Part shown: positions 7,800 to 16,023 of the stretch, piece after piece | Numbering within the stretch: the first letter of the stretch is position 1 | Layout of the letters: every line of letters begins with the position of its first letter | Assembly: GCA_002314565.1 (NCBI GenBank) | Contig: DCGL01000059.1 | Span: 1-35,225 of the forward strand | Length of the DNA: 35,225 nt | Reading direction: 5' to 3' | From: Clostridiales bacterium UBA1779 | GTDB taxonomy: Bacteria > Bacillota > Clostridia > Oscillospirales > CAG-272 | Position numbers and translations under genes: made by a program | The notes under the pieces: generated by a model | Seen by the model: only the letters and a program-made list of their open reading frames with translations | What the model was told of the DNA's origin: nothing | Databases searched by the model: none

Positions 7800-9575
7800 A
7801 TGAAAGTCTTTCTGAAAAATATCACAATGCTTCTGTGCCTCTTGCTATTTGTGCAGGCTTCTGCCGTCATAGCTCTTGCCGCAGTGTCGGTGCCTGAAAT
7901 GACTGTCAATAATGAAGCTGATTTTTTGGCAATGCAGCCTGACGGAACGTATTATATCGGCAGTGATTTTACAATCACTCAAGCGTATGAGAAAGATTTC
8001 ACCGGACTTTTGTACGGAAACGGGCATACGCTTACTGTAAGCTGTCCTATGTTTGAACTGTTTGACGGTTATATCGCCGATTTGAACGTCAGCGGCAAAA
8101 TCACGACAGAGGGGAAGTCCTGCGCAGCGGTCGCTGTCAGAAGCATAAACGGAATGCTTGCAGAGAATGTAATCACAGACGTGGATATTACTGTGAACGG
8201 CAGCTGCGTCGGAATGTGCGCGGCGGGAATTCTGGCCTGTGACAACGTATCCCTTGCCGATGCTGACGATTCTTCACAGCCATTGACAAACGCAAAATCC
8301 GTATCAACGTTTATCAACTGCAAGAATACCGGAAATATTACGGTAAATGCAAAGCCGGGAATTGCCGATTCCGCTGCAACAGCTTCTCAGATGAAGCCCT
8401 GCGCCGGGGGAATCGGGGCAAATCTGTCGTCTGTTTATTGCATAAACTGCGAAAATACCGGAAATATATCAATTCCGCTGATTGACCTGGAAATCTCGGG
8501 CGATGCGATTACCGACAGAAACGTTACGTCATCAATTGCCGGCGGAATCGTTGCAAATGCGGGAATATATACTACAGAGACACCATCTGAGTTTTACAGC
8601 TGCAAAAACAGCGGGGATATAACGGCATACGGCTATGCCGGGGGAATTGCGGGACACACCGGCTCATCATATCTGTATGCCGGCGCCCTGCTTTCCGAAA
8701 TAAAGAATATCCGGGCTTATAAATTTTACGGCTGCGAAAACAGCGGAAAAATTACCGGGCCGAACAGAGCGGCAGGTATTGTTGCTTATGCGTTTGGGTC
8801 TCCCCTTGAAAATGCCGATATTCAATTCTGCCTGAATACAGGGGATATATATTACGGGGATACAGACGGACAGAACTTCGGCTCGTATTTCGTCGCGTAT
8901 ACGAACTCCACACTCACAAGAATCATTGCAAATATCAGTATGGGAAAGCTGTATGAAATCGGCGGCGGGTACAGCGCCTATTCTCATGCTTTCATAGGCT
9001 TTTCGTCGTATGACCCGCTTGAATATGAATGCCTTTACAACGCTGTTTACGATCCCGACAGGCATCTTAGATTGTTTTCCGTTTGTACGCAAAGTCAGAT
9101 GGTGAAATACGGGCAGTACTGTCATCAGCTTATTGAAGGAGTTGACAAGCACGCCATACGCTTTCCGCAGCAATATTCATCTTTTACAAACGGTGATCTT
9201 GCGAACAGAATCAACAGTGATTATCTTGAAATTTACAAGAGTATGCTCAGCGGTAAGACAAAATGGTCAGCTGTGAACACCGGCAAAAATACCGCAAAAT
9301 TCAACGGGAGCTACAGCTATGAGTACGAATGGCAGCAGCCATACGGTCAGAATACGCTTCCGTCACCCGAAAAATCCGGTTCTGTGACTCAAAGCATCGC
9401 CGTTCCCGGTGACTTAAACGGAGACGGCCGCGTTGATGTCTTTGATCTTGTCCGTATGAAGAAATACCTTTCCGGTCAGGAGGTTGAAGTCTGCGCGGAT
9501 AATCTCGACGTCAATAACGACGGGACGGTTGATGTTATCGACCTGATAAGACTGAAGAAAAGCATAGCGGGATAA
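7800..9575 (+). CDS. Secreted dockerin-containing protein with GLUG-like repeats
   Basis: 591 residues. A signal peptide (hydrophobic residues about 9-28, ALA-A cleavage region) is followed by a domain with recurring C-x-N-x-G-x-I units (CKNTGNI, CENTGNI, CKNSGDI, CENSGKI, CLNTGDI between about 170 and 350) and AGGI/AAGI turns, as in GLUG-type beta-helix repeats. Residues 537-591 are a type I dockerin with two calcium loops, DLNGDGRVD (from D538) and DVNNDGTVD (from D570), each followed by a helix with a KK pair. Dockerins dock extracellular proteins onto cohesins of cellulosome-like complexes. No catalytic module is recognised, so it may be a binding or structural component. AAAGGAG lies seven bases before the ATG. 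Confidence 0.85.
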   Translation: MKVFLKNITMLLCLLLFVQASAVIALAAVSVPEMTVNNEADFLAMQPDGTYYIGSDFTITQAYEKDFTGLLYGNGHTLTVSCPMFELFDGYIADLNVSGKITTEGKSCAAVAVRSINGMLAENVITDVDITVNGSCVGMCAAGILACDNVSLADADDSSQPLTNAKSVSTFINCKNTGNITVNAKPGIADSAATASQMKPCAGGIGANLSSVYCINCENTGNISIPLIDLEISGDAITDRNVTSSIAGGIVANAGIYTTETPSEFYSCKNSGDITAYGYAGGIAGHTGSSYLYAGALLSEIKNIRAYKFYGCENSGKITGPNRAAGIVAYAFGSPLENADIQFCLNTGDIYYGDTDGQNFGSYFVAYTNSTLTRIIANISMGKLYEIGGGYSAYSHAFIGFSSYDPLEYECLYNAVYDPDRHLRLFSVCTQSQMVKYGQYCHQLIEGVDKHAIRFPQQYSSFTNGDLANRINSDYLEIYKSMLSGKTKWSAVNTGKNTAKFNGSYSYEYEWQQPYGQNTLPSPEKSGSVTQSIAVPGDLNGDGRVDVFDLVRMKKYLSGQEVEVCADNLDVNNDGTVDVIDLIRLKKSIAG

Positions 9576-9613
9576 AAAGGGAAACGCGGAGTGCTAAACG
9601 TTGATCGTTCCTT

Positions 9614-9674
9614 GGCTCAAAGCGAGCCGGAGAACCGTTCTCCCTGCGGGTCGGTCTGTTCGCGGTTCGAACAG
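9614..9674. repeat. Palindrome-rich intergenic stretch
   Basis: Three short hairpins lie in sequence: GGCTC/GAGCC (9614-9618, 9624-9628), GGAGAAC/GTTCTCC (9629-9635, 9637-9643) and CTGTTCG/CGAACAG (9656-9662, 9668-9674). CCGGAGAACCG (9627-9637) is the reverse complement of CGGTTCTCCGG at 6291-6301, linking it to the other repeat region. No gene is seen between 9576 and 9775. Confidence 0.55.
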
Positions 9675-9734
9675 CCGCACCGGGCTGTTCTCAGGTACCG
9701 CTCACCCCGGCACGGTCGCTTATAGAAATATAAA

Positions 9735-9777
9735 GGGCTGTTAAAAAAACTGAGTTTTTTAACAGCCCCACTTTTTT
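9735..9777. terminator. Bidirectional terminator between converging genes
   Basis: A 14-bp perfect stem (9735-9748 with 9755-9768, GGGCTGTTAAAAAA and its complement), a 6-nt loop, then CTTTTTT on the plus side. It separates the plus-strand dockerin gene from the minus-strand amidotransferase gene, whose stop is at 9776-9778. Confidence 0.9.
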
Positions 9778-10843
9778 ATTTGAGTTTAACGTAGAACTGA
9801 GTCGTGCGTATATTGTCTGCCAGACCTTCGTCGGCACCGGGTTCGTCGACGGCGACAAGTTCGACGACACCGTCCTTTATCAGGCGGCGGATGCATTCGT
9901 AAACGACATGATGACGGCAGATGACGCAGTCTTCGTAGCCCGCCCAGGCGTCCATGCAGAGCTTGCCGAGCTTGCTCTGGCCGAGAGGCTTGCCCGCTTC
10001 GCGCAGAATTTCGGGAATTCTGCGGTAAACGCTTGCGAAAACGAAGGGGTCGGGAGCCGCTACTTTTATGGGTGAGCGGAAACGGTGCACGACCGTTTCT
10101 TTTGCCGTGATAATGCCGTAGCTGCATTCCGGTACTTCGGTGATGCTTATATAGTTGCGGTCAGTCGGGAAGGCCATTGCGGTTGAAGCAACGAATACTT
10201 CGTCGTCTGTCCTGCCGACTACGCAGGGCATATTGTATCTTGCAAATGAAATTGCTTCCGGTTCATCGGCGCAGAGGCACAGACCGACGATTTCTGCAGG
10301 AGTCTCAAGGAAGGATTTCACCATGGCTTCAGCGCAGCTGAGCTTGTCCGAAATCATGTGGTCACGGATAAGATGGCACATAACCTCGCTCGTATGAACG
10401 CAGCGACCGTCGGACAGATGAGGATATGAGCCTATATTGCAGTCTGAAACCGAATCAAACACAAAGCCTTTTTCCTCAATTTTCAACGCGCGGCTGTCGC
10501 GGTCAACAAGCTGCCCGAGCTTTCCGCTGCTTCCGTTTGCGATATAAGCCATTTTTCCGTCGTTGCTGACGAAGGGATGGCCCCAGCGGACGTCGCCGCC
10601 GGACTTTGAGCGCGAATGACCGATTCCGATTTTACCGGGAATCTTATCCGCGTGAGCTTTGCTCACAAGAACGTCCACGTCGCCGAGAACCTTGTCGTGA
10701 AGCAGCTTTCCCTTGTCAAGCGTGGCAAGGCCCGTATAATAGCCTCCGGCAAACCCTGATTCTCTTGCCATCATCTCGCAGAGAATGGCAGCGGCGTCAC
10801 GCGGTCCTATATATCCTGCAATATTGCACATAATTAAACTCAA
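9776..10843 (-). CDS. Stand-alone class II glutamine amidotransferase domain protein
   Basis: Ntn-type glutaminase similar to the N-terminal domain of PurF/GlmS, here without a synthase domain. MCNIAGYIG supplies the catalytic cysteine. Further family features are GHSRSKSGG, a GHPF segment and an ANGSSG turn. It would release ammonia from glutamine or act on a related gamma-glutamyl amide. Two starts compete: ATG 10831 puts cysteine at position 2, while TTG 10843 is nine bases from AAGGAAAG but leaves a five-residue MSLIM propeptide that would need removal. The C-terminal part (about 255-355) has a helical region that could be a winged-helix fold. It is the last gene of the minus-strand run, after the PLP enzyme. 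The partner acceptor is unknown. Confidence 0.8.
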   Translation of the reverse strand: MSLIMCNIAGYIGPRDAAAILCEMMARESGFAGGYYTGLATLDKGKLLHDKVLGDVDVLVSKAHADKIPGKIGIGHSRSKSGGDVRWGHPFVSNDGKMAYIANGSSGKLGQLVDRDSRALKIEEKGFVFDSVSDCNIGSYPHLSDGRCVHTSEVMCHLIRDHMISDKLSCAEAMVKSFLETPAEIVGLCLCADEPEAISFARYNMPCVVGRTDDEVFVASTAMAFPTDRNYISITEVPECSYGIITAKETVVHRFRSPIKVAAPDPFVFASVYRRIPEILREAGKPLGQSKLGKLCMDAWAGYEDCVICRHHVVYECIRRLIKDGVVELVAVDEPGADEGLADNIRTTQFYVKLK

Positions 10844-10878
10844 TAATTAAATCTTTCCTTGTCGGTAGATTTAATTAT
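10843..10878 (-). promoter_or_regulatory. 12-bp inverted repeat with the ribosome site in its loop
   Basis: ATAATTAAATCT (10843-10854) and AGATTTAATTAT (10867-10878) are perfect complements around a 12-base loop. On the minus strand the loop carries AAGGAA, the likely ribosome site of the amidotransferase gene, and the stem reaches the first base of its TTG start. Either a translational control hairpin or an operator. Confidence 0.6.
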
Positions 10879-10970
10879 GCCAAGTCCTTTCTGAAAATTT
10901 ATCCCTGTGGTAAAAAAAATTGACTGATTTTTCTGCTTTTTAACAACGGCATCCGTCGCAAGGCAGATTT

Positions 10971-12050
10971 TTAAAAAGCCGACGAGAAGAGTGACGGACG
11001 GAAGCCGTGTTCGTCAAACCCGGTATATCCGCCTGTGTTTATGTAAAGAATGGGTTCGTTTCCCGTATGATGCTCAATTTCGTAGAGCATGCCGTAGAAT
11101 GCGTTTGTGTTATATGTCGGGTCGAGAGTAACGCCTTCGTCACGGCGGACACCCGAACGCATACCGAGCAGGAAGGAGTCGGGCTTTCCGTAATTGTTTT
11201 TTCCGCAGTCCCGGACGTCGATATCATCGTCAGTAACCAGCTCCGGTTCTATTTCCGTGCTTTCGTCACCGACGGTGCCGCCCTTCTGCGTGATGGCTTT
11301 TGATACGTCCGGACGGACGATTGTCCTTATATCGGCATCGGCAATATAAGCCTTAACTGCTTTTCTGGCACCGTTTACGGTGTTGCCGACGGCATAGGCA
11401 ATAACGTCCGGAACTTCAGCTCCCATTGCTTTCAGACAGGCACGTCCGACGAGAATTCCGGACATAGTGGTTCCGCTGGAAACGGGAAGAAAAACCTTCT
11501 CCGGTATTACTCCCTTTATTGCGAGCCGTTCAATTGAAGTGGCGAATACGTTTGCATACGCCATAACAGCCTGACGGGAATGACCGGCATTGGGAACGTG
11601 ATAGAACTTAATGCCGTCTCTTGTCATTTCCTTTTTGTATTCTTCGGTCTTGAGTATGGCGGCGAAGGAGCCCGCATACGTTACTTCAGCACCGAGCTTT
11701 ATTGCAATGCTCAGGTTTGTCTCGTTTTCAAAATATTCGTCCCCGGGATATTCCTCGGTGATGACGATTTTGCATTTGAGTCCGAGCAGCTTTGCAACCT
11801 CCGCAGTTACACGGACATGGTTTGAATATATGCTGCCTGTGGTTATGAGCCAGTCGGCACCGGATTCCTTGATTTCGGGAATGAGATATTCATAAAAACG
11901 GACTTTATTGCCGCCAAAGGCAAAATCGTTCGGATTGTCCATATACATATAGACGGGATGTCCTCCCGGTTTTTTCTTCAGACGAAAAATAAGAGGTTCT
12001 TTCTTTAACAGTGTGTACTTCTCAGCTGTCGGGAAAAGATCGATTGCCAC
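10971..12050 (-). CDS. PLP-dependent enzyme, D-cysteine desulfhydrase / ACC deaminase family
   Basis: Fold type II PLP enzyme of 359 residues. GGNKVR places the Schiff-base lysine at K49; SNH at 76-78 is the substrate-carboxylate motif of this family (TTGSIYSNHVR); SSGTTMSG is the phosphate-binding turn. Relatives deaminate or desulfurise small amino acids such as D-cysteine or 1-aminocyclopropane-1-carboxylate; the real substrate cannot be told from sequence. GTG start with GGAGG at 12060-12064 (minus). It lies between the adenylation enzyme and the amidotransferase in the same direction, so it may make or recycle the amino acid that the adenylation enzyme activates (inference). Confidence 0.82.
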   Translation of the reverse strand: MAIDLFPTAEKYTLLKKEPLIFRLKKKPGGHPVYMYMDNPNDFAFGGNKVRFYEYLIPEIKESGADWLITTGSIYSNHVRVTAEVAKLLGLKCKIVITEEYPGDEYFENETNLSIAIKLGAEVTYAGSFAAILKTEEYKKEMTRDGIKFYHVPNAGHSRQAVMAYANVFATSIERLAIKGVIPEKVFLPVSSGTTMSGILVGRACLKAMGAEVPDVIAYAVGNTVNGARKAVKAYIADADIRTIVRPDVSKAITQKGGTVGDESTEIEPELVTDDDIDVRDCGKNNYGKPDSFLLGMRSGVRRDEGVTLDPTYNTNAFYGMLYEIEHHTGNEPILYINTGGYTGFDEHGFRPSLFSSAF

Positions 12051-12180
12051 TTTTTTATACCTCCGGTTTGAAATTCATGTTCAGTTTGAAAAAATGCCGC
12101 AGAACAGCCGTTATTCCGGCTCCTGCCAAATCATATTTTGCACCAAATAGGCTTTGCGTTCAGTTTCAGGGATCGGAATT

Positions 12181-13716
12181 CTACAGCCCGTGCTTCTGTT
12201 TCAGCGCCGCCCGGTCGATTTTTCCGTTGCGGTTGTGAGGCAAAGCCTCGGACCAAATATATTTATGAGGAAGCTCGTATTTCGGCAGAACTGCGGCAAG
12301 CGCACGTCTGACCTCGGAGCCCGAATCCGCAGGCGATGAAAAATACAGAATGATTTTCTCTTTTTCAGCGTCATAAAAGCAGCAGGCCTCATCCACGCAG
12401 GGAAGAGCGCTTGCGGCGCTTTCAATCTCGCCGAGCTCAATTCTGTGCCCCATATGCTTTATCTGACTGTCGCGGCGTGAAATACAGACAAGCTCGCCGT
12501 TTTCGTTGCGGCGGCCGAAGTCCCCGCTGAAATATGCTGTGCCGCAGAATTTTTCGTGACAGCCGTATCCTGTGACGGATTTGTATTCCGGCAGCGTAAT
12601 CAATCTGAACGCTGCCTGCGTCTTTTCAAAATCACGGTAATACATTTCGGCAAGCCCCGGTCCTGCAACCGCAATCTCACCCTCGTCCCCCTCAAGTCCG
12701 GTTTCGGGATCAATCAGGAAAACTTCAGTGCCTTCAAAGGCCTTACCGATGGGCAGAATGTCCGCCCCGTCAAAGCGGCGGTCTATCACGTAATAGCAGG
12801 AATTTCCCGCAACCTCAGTAGAACCGTAAAGATTTACGAACCTGCACCCCGGCAGGCTGTCAATCCACAGGTTCAGATATTTTACCGGCATGCGTTCCCC
12901 GACGAAGAGAACGTTTTTCAGGTATTCGGGGACGGAGGCCGAAAAGACGTTGAATTTAGCGGCTATTCCGAGGGCGGAGGGCACCCAGACTATGGTGCTT
13001 ACCCTATAATCATTCAGAATCTTAACAAGATTTACCGGGAAGGAGAAAGTCTGCTGGGGAATGATTACGCACGTCGCCCCGAGATAAATTGTCGAATATA
13101 TATCTTTGGTTGAAGCGTCAAAATAAAAGGGAATCTGGTTTCCGAAGATTTCTTTGTCGGTAAATCCGAAGGTTTTGCAATAGACCTCGGTAAATGACCA
13201 CATGGCATCGAAGTTTTTTACGACCAGCTTCGGAATTCCGGTAGACCCCGACGTGAATATTCCGAACATTGGGATGTTCGTCAGCCTGTGTCCGTAAAAT
13301 TCTTCGGGATATTCGCAGATGGGAAAATCCATGACGGTTAAATCGCGTATATGAATTATCGGGCAGATATCCGTTTCAAACGAACTTCCGGCACAGTCAA
13401 TTATGAGTTCCGGTTCACAGACCGACAAAAGAATGGAGATCCTTTCCGGTGACAGTTCCGCATCAATGGGAACGTACCAGCAGCTCATTGAAATCACACC
13501 GAGCATTGCGGCAACCGAGTCAGGCTTTCTGTCAACGAGCAGAGCAATCGGTCTGAGTTTATCGGGATTCCGGAGGTCAAGCTCTTTTGCCACGGCAATC
13601 ATCCGGTTGTTCAGTGCTTTCCACGTGGTTATTTTCCCGTCAGAAGCATCAATGAAAGCAGGGGCATCCGGCTTGCGGTTTTTCAGGGAAGCAACAAGAT
13701 TTGCAAACAGATTCAT
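12181..13716 (-). CDS. Amino-acid adenylation enzyme, DltA-like
   Basis: Stand-alone AMP-forming adenylation domain of 511 residues. Core motifs: A3 FTSGSTG (154-160), A4 region with FDAS (199-202, the aspartate that binds an alpha-amino group), A5 NLYGSTE (295-301), A7 SGD (397-399), A8 GHRIELGEIE (423-432) and A10 NRNGK with lysine 499. The size and lack of a fused carrier match D-alanine--carrier ligase DltA. The aspartate supports an amino-acid substrate, but A4/A5 differ from canonical DltA (NLYGSTE, not NTYGPTE), so the amino acid may not be D-alanine. It should load the carrier protein at 15451. An AAGGAGG site lies in the short gap after the MBOAT gene. Confidence 0.85.
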   Translation of the reverse strand: MNLFANLVASLKNRKPDAPAFIDASDGKITTWKALNNRMIAVAKELDLRNPDKLRPIALLVDRKPDSVAAMLGVISMSCWYVPIDAELSPERISILLSVCEPELIIDCAGSSFETDICPIIHIRDLTVMDFPICEYPEEFYGHRLTNIPMFGIFTSGSTGIPKLVVKNFDAMWSFTEVYCKTFGFTDKEIFGNQIPFYFDASTKDIYSTIYLGATCVIIPQQTFSFPVNLVKILNDYRVSTIVWVPSALGIAAKFNVFSASVPEYLKNVLFVGERMPVKYLNLWIDSLPGCRFVNLYGSTEVAGNSCYYVIDRRFDGADILPIGKAFEGTEVFLIDPETGLEGDEGEIAVAGPGLAEMYYRDFEKTQAAFRLITLPEYKSVTGYGCHEKFCGTAYFSGDFGRRNENGELVCISRRDSQIKHMGHRIELGEIESAASALPCVDEACCFYDAEKEKIILYFSSPADSGSEVRRALAAVLPKYELPHKYIWSEALPHNRNGKIDRAALKQKHGL

Positions 13717-13747
13717 TCCGGATTTGTCCTCCTTTCAGGTAAATGAA

Positions 13748-15355
13748 TTAATAATTCGAATAAATGAATGACGACTGTACGAAGCCGATTCCATAAGAAC
13801 CGAAGACGACAATCGAGACGAGACAGAGAATTTCAAGTGCAATTCTGAGAACGGGTTTGTCCGCAAGTATGGCGCGAAGGCTGTGGCTTTCGCTTTTTTC
13901 TTCAATGAGCGATACGCAGAAGAGCGCGGCAATTCCGATAACCGCCGGAAGATACTTGATGAAGGTCGTTCCGGCTGCAGCTTCGTTTTTCGCCCATTCG
14001 CCGAAAATATCAAGGCCGGGATAGGTAAACATCGCAAGATAGAACTTCCAGGCGTATGAAACGGAGGCCGAATGTGAAACCACGCGCGTCAGAGTTATTA
14101 TGACGAAGGTTCTCAGCGAGCGGAAAAGTCTCCAGATAAAGAGGCTGTCCATCTTCAGCGGCTTGCGGATTTTTACGAACACCGGCTCAAGCAGGGTGGA
14201 AATCAGAATGATCACACCGTTGAATACACCGAAGAGGATTTCGCCCCAGTTGGCCCCGTGCCAGATACCGACGAGTGTGAAAAGCAAGAGGGACAAAAGC
14301 CCGACGGGCACGGTTTTTGCAATGAATTTGCCGAATTTGGTCTTTAAAAATTTCGAAAATCTTGAAAAACGCTTTGAGAGTGCCAGGGGGTAGAAGACGT
14401 AGTCCTTGAGCCATTCGGACAGTGAAATGTGCCAACGGTTCCAGTAATCCGTCAGGTCAGTCGCGAAGTAGGGACGGCGGAAGTTTTCGGCCATCCGGAT
14501 TCCGAGACACTCGGATACTCCTTCGGCTATATCTATACCGCCTGAGAATGAAGTATACAGATTGACGCCCCAGGCTATCATCGACAGCCAGATCTGAGCC
14601 CCGCCTATCGTTGTCATTGAAGACGAGGAAGTTCCGAAATTCTTTACGATATCCGAAAGAGGTGCCACGCTGTTCGCAATGACGAGCATTTTGAAAGCGC
14701 CCCAGAGTATGAGGCGAAGGCCGTCGGAAAAGCTCTGCCACTCAAATTTCTTTTCGGAATCAAACTGAGTCCCCATAAAATCGAAGCGGGGAATAGGTCC
14801 CTGCAGCATCTGGGGAAAATAAGTCATATAAAGGGCGAATTTTGCAAAATCGCGTTCGGGCTCGTATTTCGAACGGCTGACGTCAATAACGTAACCGACG
14901 GCGGCGAAGGTGAAATACGAAAGACCGAGCGGCATAATAAGCTTAAGACCCGGGAATGACGGGTCGATCAGCGACCAGCTGTTCTGCAGGATAAAGTCAA
15001 GGTACTTTACGACGGCAAGAATGCCGAGATCGGTGCCGAGAGCAAGACCTACGAACAGTGATGCGCGTCTGTGGCTCTTTTTCTGTCTTGCCTTGAATTC
15101 TTCGGGCGACAGCGTTTTCTTCAGTTCTTTTGATACCGCCGCAAAGCTGCTGTTCGTCCTGTGACAGCCGATGGCGCAGAAGTAGGACACGAGGGTGGCT
15201 GCGGCGATATATGCGATATATTTCGGGCCGCTGCACAGATAAAAAGCTATGCTTGCGGCGAGCAATACCCACTTCCGGGCCTTGTGCGGCAAAAGCCAAT
15301 AAATCAGGACGAGAGCCGCGAAAAATGCGGCAAACTCAAAGGAAAGAAGATTCAT
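13748..15355 (-). CDS. MBOAT-family acyltransferase, DltB/AlgI-like
   Basis: Multi-spanning membrane O-acyltransferase, 535 residues from ATG 15355. The conserved RWHISLSEW (H309) and the MBOAT histidine in GIWHGANWG (H366) are present. In DltB this family takes an aminoacyl group from a carrier across the membrane to a polymer; in AlgI it moves acetyl groups. Adjacent adenylation and carrier genes favour an aminoacyl donor. I chose 15355 because it begins the usual hydrophobic opening MNLLSFEFAAFF; an in-frame ATG at 15406 adds 17 polar residues and neither start has a strong ribosome site. Confidence 0.85.
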   Translation of the reverse strand: MNLLSFEFAAFFAALVLIYWLLPHKARKWVLLAASIAFYLCSGPKYIAYIAAATLVSYFCAIGCHRTNSSFAAVSKELKKTLSPEEFKARQKKSHRRASLFVGLALGTDLGILAVVKYLDFILQNSWSLIDPSFPGLKLIMPLGLSYFTFAAVGYVIDVSRSKYEPERDFAKFALYMTYFPQMLQGPIPRFDFMGTQFDSEKKFEWQSFSDGLRLILWGAFKMLVIANSVAPLSDIVKNFGTSSSSMTTIGGAQIWLSMIAWGVNLYTSFSGGIDIAEGVSECLGIRMAENFRRPYFATDLTDYWNRWHISLSEWLKDYVFYPLALSKRFSRFSKFLKTKFGKFIAKTVPVGLLSLLLFTLVGIWHGANWGEILFGVFNGVIILISTLLEPVFVKIRKPLKMDSLFIWRLFRSLRTFVIITLTRVVSHSASVSYAWKFYLAMFTYPGLDIFGEWAKNEAAAGTTFIKYLPAVIGIAALFCVSLIEEKSESHSLRAILADKPVLRIALEILCLVSIVVFGSYGIGFVQSSFIYSNY

Positions 15356-15450
15356 TCTGTAATAATATGTGTGAGTGATGAGAGAAACGGATTCATACCC
15401 CGTCATCAGACAAAGAAGGACTACCCGGTTTTCCCGTCATCCGGTTTCAA

Positions 15451-15681
15451 TTATTGGTTCTGAAGCTTTTCAACCAGCGCCGCCATCGCGGCGGCCGAGT
15501 TGAAGTTTTCGGGAACCAGATCGACGACCGTGATCGTGATGTCGAAGGCGTCGTTGAGTTCGCCGACGAGAGTGACGATGTCAAAGGAATCGAGAAGCTT
15601 GTTGTCGATAAGTCCCGTTTCGTTTTCGTAGTCGTTATCAGGGTTTATATCTTTGAGTATTTCAATAATCTGTTCAAGCAT
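15451..15681 (-). CDS. Acyl/peptidyl carrier protein, DltC-like
   Basis: 76-residue acidic four-helix carrier. LLDSFDIV at 29-36 carries S32 for the 4'-phosphopantetheine arm (DSF in place of the common DSL). It should be loaded by the adenylation enzyme (12181) and deliver to the MBOAT protein (13748). GGAG precedes the ATG on the minus strand. The carrier-MBOAT-ligase order (dltC-B-A) reverses the usual dltA-B-C order. A fatty-acid ACP is unlikely given the neighbours and sequence. Confidence 0.88.
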   Translation of the reverse strand: MLEQIIEILKDINPDNDYENETGLIDNKLLDSFDIVTLVGELNDAFDITITVVDLVPENFNSAAAMAALVEKLQNQ

Positions 15682-15711
15682 GGCGTTGTCTCCGTTTTTG
15701 TGAGTAAATAA

Positions 15712-16023
15712 TCAGTGAATAAAAAGTTCGAGTATGAAAACGATTACGCAGCAGGAAACCGAAATGGTGAACAGGTCCGCCCCGATAATCGCAAGCACAA
15801 TGCCGAGAACAAAGGCGGCAAGTCCGGCCCAGGGGCTGTTCGTCGCATCCATAATGGCAGGGAAGGTCATGACCGCGAGGGTCACATAGGGAACGTAGTA
15901 AAGAAAAGACTTGAAAAGCTTGTTCTTTATTTTCTTCCGGATAACGGTCAGCGGCAGCACGCGGATGACAAAGGTCACCAGCGCCATGACCGCTATGTAA
16001 ATATACGCACGGGGGCCCATCAT
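15712..16023 (-). CDS. azlD: AzlD-family branched-chain amino acid export subunit
   Basis: 103-residue hydrophobic protein with about four membrane helices and the family's GPRAYIYIAVMALVTFVIR opening and RVLP segment. AzlD is the small partner of AzlC in exporters of branched-chain and related amino acids. The start overlaps the azlC stop (ATGATG), showing coupled translation. Its position before the carrier gene suggests amino-acid transport linked to the aminoacylation genes, though co-transcription alone does not prove it. Confidence 0.85.
   Translation of the reverse strand: MMGPRAYIYIAVMALVTFVIRVLPLTVIRKKIKNKLFKSFLYYVPYVTLAVMTFPAIMDATNSPWAGLAAFVLGIVLAIIGADLFTISVSCCVIVFILELFIH

Noticed and set aside
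10900..10980. Terminator between the PLP and amidotransferase genes
   Set aside because: A 9-bp AT-rich inverted repeat (TTAAAAAGC arms) includes the PLP stop, but it has a long loop and no adjacent T run on the minus strand, so read-through into the amidotransferase gene seems likely.
12556..13113. 185-codon plus-strand open frame inside the adenylation gene
   Set aside because: It is fully antisense to conserved adenylation motifs and shows no family features.
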